Positions 1 to 9,000 of a stretch of DNA of 64,000 nucleotides are shown one piece after another. Location of the stretch: the NCBI GenBank assembly GCA_047518265.1, contig JAKZRG010000001.1:105295-169294 (forward strand). The letters are read 5' to 3'. The notes beneath the pieces were generated by a model that saw nothing but the letters and a program-made list of their open reading frames with translations, made no database searches and was not told the origin of the DNA. The position numbers and the translations under genes are program-made. The stretch comes from Oceanospirillum sp047518265. GTDB lineage: Bacteria; Pseudomonadota; Gammaproteobacteria; Pseudomonadales; Halomonadaceae. Positions within the stretch are counted from its first letter, which is position 1. The number at the start of each line of letters is the position of its first letter.

Positions 1-34
1 AGCGCAGCTCTTTAATATCTATGCGGGAGATCAT
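1..34 (-). CDS. Possible 5' end of a gene running off the left edge
   Basis: On the minus strand an ATG at 32-34 opens a frame that stays open to the window edge and encodes MISRIDIKELR. An AGGT ribosome-binding sequence lies about 6 bases upstream of it. Only 11 codons are visible, so no family can be assigned. It would be transcribed in the same direction as the TPR-sulfotransferase gene, with about 85 bases between them. The call rests only on the open frame and the plausible ribosome-binding site. Confidence 0.35.
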   Translation of the reverse strand, partial: MISRIDIKELR

Positions 35-119
35 ATCGTTACCTGTACCATAAAAAGTGCCTTTTTTTTAAACTATACTGGCGGTGTTATACTTTTCAGT
101 CTGTTGCTATGACTTGGAC

Positions 120-2822
120 TTAAAGTGATGCTGAGTCATTACTGGTCATAAATTGCAGCATTTTGTCATCAAAATCGAATAACTCTTTTTGTGTTTCGTC
201 TGATGCCTCTTTGACTTTGGATACTTTATGTTTTTTATCCAACTTGGATTGTAAAGCTTGCGCTTTATTAACTTCACCTGTGAACTCATAGGCTTTTAAC
301 AGGTTTTGTTTCCATTCCTGATGCCAGGGGGCTTTCTCTACTGCTTTTTCGATAAACTCAATACCGGCCTGAGTATGCTCTTTTTGAAGGTATATCAGTC
401 CGATCATGTAGGTACAGGCAGCATGATTTGGGTTGTGATGTAACATCTTCTTAAAACTGAGTTCGGCTCCATCTAAGTCTCCTTGGCGATACAGATCAAC
501 CCCTTTTGTCAAAAAACCTGGTTCAGGTAAGGAGAGCATATCGCTAATAGGGTTGGACTCAATTTTGGCGTTAGTGCCCTTAATCAGTGGCGCGAGGTAC
601 TGCTGATAGCGCATCCACTTGGCTTTTGATGTTTTGTAAATAGGCTGACGGACTTGCCAGACGCTGGCAGTTTTAACGGTACGTTCCAATTCATTAAATT
701 TCAGCACTTCAGGCTGCCAATCAACACCAATATAGTTCAGCATCTTACGGGCCGAGCCTTCTAGGTCTTCTACTACATCTTCGTAATTGATTTCCAAGAT
801 CTCACCGGGGAAGGTTTGATGCCAGTGATGCATTAACAGATTGTGATCAGCCAATTGTTGACCAATATCTTCAAGGTCATAGGCAAAACCCATACCGCCA
901 TGTTTAGCCTGATAGTCGGTAAAGAAATTCGACATGGCAATATCCCTTGGATCACGCCGTACGGAGATTATTTTGGCCTTAGGGAATAAAAACTTAATCA
1001 GTCCAATATTTTCAAAATTGTGCGGTAACTTATCCACAACGTGTTTCGCATCAGGAGCGTATTCCTGCAGCTCTTTTAACACATTATTGGCGATGCCTTG
1101 AGTGATATGAGGCGTAAGATCATCAACGCAGTCGGGGTAAGATCTGCCAGAGCCTGCATGTTTCTCCCAGCGACGTAAACCTTGCGCAACTTGGGGTATA
1201 ACACCCAGTTCACCGGCACCAAAAATGTCGCTATGTCCTGAAAGGATCTGTTCTATCAAAGTGGTGCCTGAGCGAGGCATGCCTAGGACATAGACGGGAA
1301 GTGTGGAGTTCACGCCGCATGCTGTTCTGTGTTCATACAGCGCCTTACTGAAACGGGCTCGGATACGTGCACAGTTATTGCGATGTTTCTGGCCATCGTA
1401 GGGTAAAAATTTACGGCTGGCTCTATTGGCCTGCTGTGCCAGCTCAAAGGCTTTGTCGTAGTTTTTGCGTTTTTCCCAGGCAGAGGCTAACTGAAACAAG
1501 ATACCGGAACGCATTTTTCCTTCTAAACTGGGACGTTGCGCAGCAAACTCCATCTTATGCAGCGTTTCTTCATCTTCAGGAAATTGCCGGGCATTAATCA
1601 GTGCCGAGTAACCTCGTAATGGATCAACTTCCTTTATACGTTCAAATAAGCCTATAGCGTCGTCAATTTTTCCCTGATGCATATATTGTTGGGCAAGGCT
1701 TTGAAGTGCCGGGGTAAAATAAGGGAAATCAATCAGTATTTCTTTGAACAGTTTTTCAGACTGCTCAACGTTTTCTTCATGGTTTTCTACTTGTGCTAAC
1801 GCATTTTTTGCCTGAGCGCGCAGATGAGCAACTGTTTGTGCAGAATAGTCATCGTTTTCTTCCAATTGATGGGTTAATGCGACGGCTTTTTCTGCGGCTT
1901 TACGGGCCTGTTTATCAAGGCGACGCAGAGAGGCACCGGAGAGCTGTATCCAAAGTGAAGGGTTATCCTTATCCCATCGAACGGCTCGACGCAGCAAGTT
2001 GATAGCCTGCATGAAGTGTCCCTGCACGAGCTGAAGCTCAGCAAGTAATATGCACAGAGAGCTGTTCTCTTGATGGCTTTTTAGTTGTTCTCGCAAATAC
2101 TCGGTGGCAGATATGTGTTGGTCAATTTCGGCTAGTTGATTCACATATTGTTTAACCCAAGGAAACCAGTTGCTTTCTTCTGATTGATCTTGCTGCAATC
2201 TTAACCAACCTTCGGCTAATTCCGATTGCTCCGTCACTATCCAAAGTCGCAGTTGTACTGAGCGTATTAAATTAAGGTAGAGGTTTTCTTGTGCTTCGCT
2301 CAGGTCGATAGGTTGTTGTTCTAGCTGTTGTGCCGCATTTTCCAATATCTGTTCTACCAGATCATAATTCTGGTTATTAAGATGCAGTAAAGCCAGATTA
2401 ACCAGAATAGAAACCCGATAAGGTTCGAGCATGAGGGCTTGCTCATAATACTGTTGAGCTTTTTCCGGCTCTCCTAACATCATGGCACAGTAACCCTGGC
2501 GAGCGATGGCTAGGGTATGATTGGGCTGCATTTCCAGTGCTTTTATGAGTAGCTCTTCTGCAGCTTCAAAGCGCATCATTAATATTAATACTGCAGCCAA
2601 ATCCGTTAACGCATAAGCATCAAACTTAGCTTGCTGCTGCTGTGCCAGTTGTAACCAATTTTCCGCAATGGCTTTATGGTCTAGATGGGCATGGGCCAGA
2701 GCAATTAGAGGGAGGTAGGCAACATCACGTTCATTAAACCAAGCCTCCTCCGCTTGAGCTTGAAGGGCTAAGAATTGTTGCTGTTCTGCCAATTGGCGAA
2801 GGAGTACTAATAAAGGTGACAT
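120..2822 (-). CDS. TPR-repeat protein with sulfotransferase domain
   Basis: About 900 residues. The N-terminal half is a series of tetratricopeptide-like helical repeats (roughly residues 40-430). A sulfotransferase domain follows. Its P-loop for the PAPS 5'-phosphosulfate reads LGMPRSGTTLIEQIL (about residue 510-525), and the 3'-phosphate element reads RRDPRDIAMSN about 100 residues later. One or two more TPR units lie near the C-terminus. TPR-sulfotransferase fusions of this kind are usually annotated as putative protein sulfotransferases; substrates are mostly unknown. The frame extends upstream to a TTG at 2882, but neither start has a good ribosome-binding site and I prefer the ATG at 2820-2822. 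It lies about 200 bases downstream of the giant adhesin on the same strand, separated by two hairpins. The protein is probably cytoplasmic, as I see no signal peptide. Its substrate could be the neighbouring adhesin (inference), or a small molecule or polysaccharide. Confidence 0.85.
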   Translation of the reverse strand: MSPLLVLLRQLAEQQQFLALQAQAEEAWFNERDVAYLPLIALAHAHLDHKAIAENWLQLAQQQQAKFDAYALTDLAAVLILMMRFEAAEELLIKALEMQPNHTLAIARQGYCAMMLGEPEKAQQYYEQALMLEPYRVSILVNLALLHLNNQNYDLVEQILENAAQQLEQQPIDLSEAQENLYLNLIRSVQLRLWIVTEQSELAEGWLRLQQDQSEESNWFPWVKQYVNQLAEIDQHISATEYLREQLKSHQENSSLCILLAELQLVQGHFMQAINLLRRAVRWDKDNPSLWIQLSGASLRRLDKQARKAAEKAVALTHQLEENDDYSAQTVAHLRAQAKNALAQVENHEENVEQSEKLFKEILIDFPYFTPALQSLAQQYMHQGKIDDAIGLFERIKEVDPLRGYSALINARQFPEDEETLHKMEFAAQRPSLEGKMRSGILFQLASAWEKRKNYDKAFELAQQANRASRKFLPYDGQKHRNNCARIRARFSKALYEHRTACGVNSTLPVYVLGMPRSGTTLIEQILSGHSDIFGAGELGVIPQVAQGLRRWEKHAGSGRSYPDCVDDLTPHITQGIANNVLKELQEYAPDAKHVVDKLPHNFENIGLIKFLFPKAKIISVRRDPRDIAMSNFFTDYQAKHGGMGFAYDLEDIGQQLADHNLLMHHWHQTFPGEILEINYEDVVEDLEGSARKMLNYIGVDWQPEVLKFNELERTVKTASVWQVRQPIYKTSKAKWMRYQQYLAPLIKGTNAKIESNPISDMLSLPEPGFLTKGVDLYRQGDLDGAELSFKKMLHHNPNHAACTYMIGLIYLQKEHTQAGIEFIEKAVEKAPWHQEWKQNLLKAYEFTGEVNKAQALQSKLDKKHKVSKVKEASDETQKELFDFDDKMLQFMTSNDSASL

Positions 2823-2912
2823 ATTTACAATCTGATTGTTGAGGGTTGGATCTAGGACAATATCTATCGATAAGAAGGGCAAGAGTCATAGAATCTTATC
2901 AGGATACAAATA

Positions 2913-2935
2913 AATGGGCAGAAAGACTGCCCATT
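2913..2935 (-). terminator. Hairpin between adhesin and sulfotransferase genes
   Basis: AATGGGCAG at 2913-2921 and CTGCCCATT at 2927-2935 form a perfect 9-bp stem with a 5-base loop. On the minus strand it is followed by TTATTTG, an imperfect U-run. It could terminate or attenuate adhesin transcription ahead of the sulfotransferase gene, so the two may not be fully co-transcribed. Confidence 0.5.
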
Positions 2936-2979
2936 CGGTTGTAGTGATAGAATTATTATTTGACTAAAAATAATAAGAG

Positions 2980-3010
2980 CTTCTGGTTTGAATTAAATTC
3001 TTACCAGAAG
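2980..3010 (-). terminator. Hairpin just after the adhesin stop codon
   Basis: CTTCTGGT at 2980-2987 pairs perfectly with ACCAGAAG at 3003-3010 across a 15-base AT-rich loop. On the minus strand it is followed by a T-rich stretch (CTCTTATTATTTTT). It starts 18 bases after the adhesin stop codon. It is a weak candidate terminator, or an mRNA 3'-end stabiliser. Confidence 0.35.
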
Positions 3011-3028
3011 ACCTTGATTATCAGTAGA

Positions 3029-6000
3029 TTAGATAGGAACGTTAACTGCCTGCCAGCTTAGAGCCGTTATAAAGGCCGTAGAAACGGAACTAACAACCCC
3101 GTTGGGTGTTGAGCTACTCCAAGATCCTGTCCAGAGTTGAGAGCCCGAATCAGGGCCAGTGAGAGCGCGAGTAAAGGATCCTCCATTGTACAGGGCAGCA
3201 ACAGCATCACTGGTAGAGGCCATACCCACAGAACCAAAGTTAATGTTTGAGGAGCTTTTTAACGTTTTGGCTATGGCAGCTCCTGTATTACCGTCAGGTA
3301 TTGCACCAATAGACACAAGATGAACCGTATCGTCCGAGCCTAGATTTTCTCCACCATCCCATTGATAGGAATCATCGAATGAAAAGGTATTCCCCGATGT
3401 TGCGGCTTGGTCAACCACGATATAAATATCGTAGGTTATCGAACTGTCAAATGTTGTGCTGTTAGCATTGATACCGTTCCCTTCGGTGGAATGGCGTCCT
3501 ATTGAGGTTAAATCAAAGGCTACGACGGTTGGTGGAACATAGCTGTCAAAGGCGTCATCTTCACCTACGTTATCGAAGCTGTCACCGACAAAGCCCGCCG
3601 TGATTTCAATGCTGTCATTGTCTGACATATCATCAAAATCATCTTCACCTTCTAGTGCGGTGGCTTTTTCATCCGTCAGAGTAATGGTGAGAGTATCATC
3701 CGCATTGGTCGTTACGCTGGCAATATCGTTTTGGGTAAAGCTGATATTATCGGTATTGTCGCTGTCTATATCCCACTGCAGCTTACTCCAATCGAAGTTG
3801 GCTTGTAGATCTTCTCCCGTTGTTTCTTCTGCGCTTAATAGGTCATCCATATTGAGGCCGGTTAATGTCAGAGTGTTATCTGTCGCATCGTAGGCGGCAC
3901 TGCTAAATGAAGTATCAGGAGCCGTTGTATCGGCAAAGAAGGATTCCCCTTTATTACCCGCATCATCAATGATTTGGGCAAAGAACTCCACTTCCTCGCC
4001 TACAGTATTTTCAAAGCCAGAAAAGGTAATGCTTTCCCTATTATCGGAGTATTGGTAAAAATAATCCTCCTCCCCCTCTCCAAAGGCATCATCTAGGATG
4101 GAAAATAAAGCGGGGTTGTAACCCATGCTATTGATTAGATCGCCATTATGATCTTTATAGCCAATCACAACCGTTTCATCCTCTGCTAGAGCGGAGGCGA
4201 AATTTAGGGTGATGGTATCTTCGCCACCCAAGGAATAACTTGTCACTGTGTTGCTTGGTGCTGAGGTATCAATTTCATAATCGAGACTGGACTCTTCTCC
4301 CTCATTACCGGCGGCATCCACAACTTTAAAGACGATACTGTCTGTGCCATCTTCACCATTGTTTAGGCTGATATCTTCGCCAAGCCAGCTTACACCATCT
4401 TCGCCTATGCCATCGGTGACATCCTGCCAGCTGGTACCGTTATCTGTGGATAGATATAGGCTTTCATCATCAGCGAGAGCATTGCTTAGGGTCGCGGTTA
4501 AATCTTGTTCGGCATCATTGGTAAGGTTATCAAAGTGTAAAGAAAACTCATGATTAAGGCTGTCTATAATATCGTCGGATACATCTTCTCCATCGAGAGA
4601 GTTCATAAAGTCCTCTACGAACTCCTCTGTAAGATCCTCTCCTCCCAGTACCATAGCTTGTATGAAGTTTGATGTGCCAAGAGTTACATCTTCCCCTAAA
4701 AGCACATCCTCGCCCTGATCATCTTCACCCCATACAAAATCTTCACCATAAGGGGTGCTGTCATTGCTTAAGGTAATTTGATCAATAGTGACAAAAGGAT
4801 CTGTCGTATCCAGAGTATAGGTAAAGGTATCCGTAGACGAGGTATTACCTGCGATATCGGTAATCGTTGAACTGAACTGATAATCACCGTCTTCACCCAG
4901 ATCGCCTTCGCCAAGAGTGAAGTCAACATAGCCATTACTAATATCATCAGCATCTAAGACAACTGTTTTTGATATAGTATCTTCGCCCACCTGAGAGCCC
5001 ACTTGTGGCGCATTGGGCTCAGGGATATTAATAAATTCACCTGTTAGGGTCAGGGTGTCCCCCACTTCTGCGGCACCGTCTTCACCATCTAAGGTGTTAA
5101 AGGCGACATTAAAGGTTGGAGTAATGTCGTAACTGATCCCATCTTCACCGTAGGCTGCATCATCTGAAGGTGCTGGGCTGGTATCGGAGTCTTCGCCAAG
5201 ACTAATAACGGGGGCATCGGGATCTACTTGATCGAAACGGATAGAGAAACTGTTTTCTTCACCCTCGTTACCTGCAATGTCAACAACCTTTAAATGCATA
5301 TTATGGTTGTAATCATCGTCATTAGCGTAGTCCCATATGAATCCAAAGGTCACGCTCTCACGATCATCAGAGATAGTATAAAGCTCTTCACTGAGAGGGG
5401 CAAAATAACTGGCATCTAACCAAAATGTGCCTTCTTCTTCGCCATTGGAATAGTCCTCTCCTACGAGAAGGATCTCATCATCGCCTAGCGCGCTGTCCAG
5501 AGTAACGGTGAATTCTGTCCAGTCGGCATTAGTAATCAGGTCGCTATCGCTGCTACCGCTGTCTTCGCCTATGGTGAGGTCTGTAATCGTTGTGGTCGGG
5601 GCGGTGGTGTCAAGTTCATAGCCGAAGATTTCAGAGTCTTCTCCGGTAGCGCTATTTCCTGCTCTATCCTCAACTTTGAAGGTAATTTCATTGCTGCCAT
5701 CTTCACCGCCGTTCAGGATGGCGTCATCCCAGGTGATTTCAGTGCCGTCTTCACCGCCAACGTTATCGGTGATATCAATCCACTCATTGCCACCGTCTGT
5801 TGAACCATATAAAACATCGCCGTCATCCAGGGCGCTGTTCAGTGTTGCAGTGATGGTTTGTTCCGCAGCATTTGTTAGATGATCATCACCATAAGGGTTA
5901 TCTTCACCCACTACAGTGTCATTCTCGTCTTCGCCAAACGGTGTGCTGTCATGGCTTAATGACAGGTTATCGACAAAATTATCGGCCAGAGTATCCAGAG

Positions 6001-9000
6001 TATACGTCAGATGGCCTTCGTCTGAGATATTACCGGCGCTGTCTTCTACTGTGGCAATAAGCTCATAGTCACCGTCTTCGCCTAGGTCATCTTCACCCAG
6101 CGTGACTTCAACAGCACCGGCGTTAATATGATCTTGGGTCAGGGTGATGCTATCAATAACGTGGTCACCATCTTCACCTGACAGGCTTAGCGTTAGAGTA
6201 TCACCGACTTCCGCCGGTTCGTCATCTTCACCATTCAGGCTAACCGTAATGGTCGGAGTAAGTTCGTTACTGATATCATCTGTATCGCTGATGCCGCTAT
6301 CGGAGGCGGTATTCAGATCGATTGAAGGAGCTTGTGATGGTGTAATGTCCAGCTCGTAACCAAAGGTGGCTGTCGTGCCTTCATTACCGGCTTCGTCAAT
6401 GACTTTGAATGCCAGTTGATAATCACCGTCTTCACCGTTGTTTAGACCGGAGTCTTCACCCAGCCAAGTGACCTCTGTCATATCACCAGACGCATCTTCA
6501 CCGATGGTGTTGGTGATATTTGTCCAGTTTGTACCGCCATCAATGGAGGCATACAGCATCTCATCGTCAGCCAATTCATTGCTTAAATTGGCGTAGATGG
6601 TTTGCTCTTCGCTGTTGGTGACATTGTCTTCACCATCGTTACCCGTGTCTTCGCCGAGCTGGATGTTCTCAATAGTTTGGGTAGGTGCCGCGGTGTCGAG
6701 GGTATAGCTCAGACCACCAAAGTCGGAGCTATTGCCCGCAATATCGGTAATCTGCGCGGTGATCTCTTTGCCGCCGTCTTCACCAAGGTCGCCTTCACTC
6801 AGAGTGACTTCAACCTGACCTGCGTTGATGTGATCTTGCGTTAATGTGATGCTCGTTAATTCATCTTCACCGGATAGACTCAGGGTTAAGGTGTCGCCCT
6901 CTTCAGGGGCATTATCACCTTCTCCCATCAGTTCAATCATCAGCGTCGGTGTGCTGTCGTTGCTGAGACTGTCTTCACCATATTCTGGGTTGTCATCAAC
7001 CAGTGGAACGCTATCAGAGTCAGGGGATAAAGTGATTACGGGTGTGTCAGGAGTAATATTATCTATGCGTGTATCAAATGCAGAGGTTTCACCTGAATTG
7101 CCCGCGGCATCAACGACTTTAAAAGAAAGAGTGTTCGCGTCGTCCATTTCAACAGGAATAGGCGATATTTCAACGGTGACGCTGTCACCTGAGTCAGACC
7201 ATACTAACTCGTCACTCATCAAACTTAAGTTGTACCAGTCGCTGTCACCACTGTTAAACAGTAGAGCATCTCCTGCAGCGAGTGGAGTACTGAGTTGTAG
7301 AATGATGCTTTGAGGGTCGTTGGTGATCAGGTCGTCATCTTCACCACCGGAGTCATTACCGTAAGTCATACCGGTAATGGTTGTCGTTGGGGCGGTGGTA
7401 TCCAGCTCATAAGCATGAATGGAGTCTTCCCCTTCATTGCCTGCGATATCGACTACTTTAAAAACAAGCTCATTTTGGCCATCGATACCGTTGTTTAATG
7501 CCGGTGCAGCCCATGAGACAGAACTGCCGTCAACGCTATCGGTAATGTTGTACCAAGTGTCACCACCATCAAGAGAAGCGAGCAGTGTGTCGCCTTCTTC
7601 TAGTTCGTCACTTAAGCTTGCAGAGATGGTCTGGATTGCTTCGTCGGTGATAAGGTCTTCGCCTAGAGGATTATCCTCTCCTAGGCTATCGTTTTCATCC
7701 CAGGTAAGTGCATCACCATCTTCACCATAGGGCTGACTGTCGGTGCTGAAGGTCACTTGATCAACGCTGATCTCTGAGGCCGTGCTATCCAGTGTATAGG
7801 TTAATTCACCTGCTTCAGAGGTATTGCCTGCGATATCTTCAATGGTAGCTGACAATACCTTTTCGCCATCTTCACCTAGGTTTTCAGTGGTGACTAAAGC
7901 ATAACCTTGATCGATATCGTTTTGTGTCAGGGTTGCAGAGCCAACGTCCTCCCCATCAAGTGTCAGGGTAACAGTATCGCCAGCTTCTGCTGCGCTATCG
8001 TCTTCACCGTTTAGGCTGACAGTCAGCGTCGGTGCGCTATTATGACTGATGGCATCGTCGTCTTCGTTGCCGCTGTCAGACTCGGGGTAAACGGTTAGAC
8101 TTGGAGCTGATACTGGGGTGGTGTCCAGAGTATAGGTAAAGATACTCTCTTCGCCAGAATTTCCGGCAGCATCGGTAATGCGATAGGTGAAGGATGTGTC
8201 TTCGCCTGCAGGCAGTAAGGTATTCAGGCTGGTACGATCATCGCTTAGATCTTCGGTAATATCGACCCATACATCATCGAGTAAAAGAAAGACCTTTTCA
8301 TCGTCAGCCAAAGCCGCGCTCAGGGCTAGAGTAATACCAGTATCACTGTTATTGGTGATTAAATCACTGTCATCACGGCCACTGTCGTTATTGAGGACGG
8401 AGTTCTCAATATCAATAACAGTCGTTGGAGCTTGAGTGTCCAGGTTGTAGTCTTGGCTGAAGGCTTCCGTTTCATTGCCTGCTAAATCGGTCACTTTGAA
8501 CTGGATGCTGTTCTCGCCATTTTGTAGCGTAGCATTGTCCCAGTTAATCTCGGTTTTTAATCCTGTACTGGCATCTTCACCTAGGCTATCGGTGATATCG
8601 GTCCAGGTTGTGCCATTATCAACGGAACCATACAAAATATCGCTATCCAGTAGTTCACTGGATAAAGAGGCGGTAATGGTTTGTGCCGCCTCGTTTGTCA
8701 GTAAATCGTCCGCACTAAAGCCAGTATCGTCACCGATAGTCACATTGTCGATGGTAACGTCCGATGGGGTGGTATCTAAGGTATAGATGAAGCTGCCCAG
8801 ATCAGAAGGGTTGCCGGGTTGATCTGTCACAATAGCGCTGAAGGTTTTTTCTCCATCGTCACCTAGATCTGTACCTGTTGTATCCACTTGCGCGTAGCCA
8901 TTGGCGATGTCTTCAGCCGTTAGGATAACGGTAGAGACTTCCTCTTCTCCTGTTGGGCTGACAAACGTCAATGTTAGGCTGTCACCAGCTACAGGCGCTT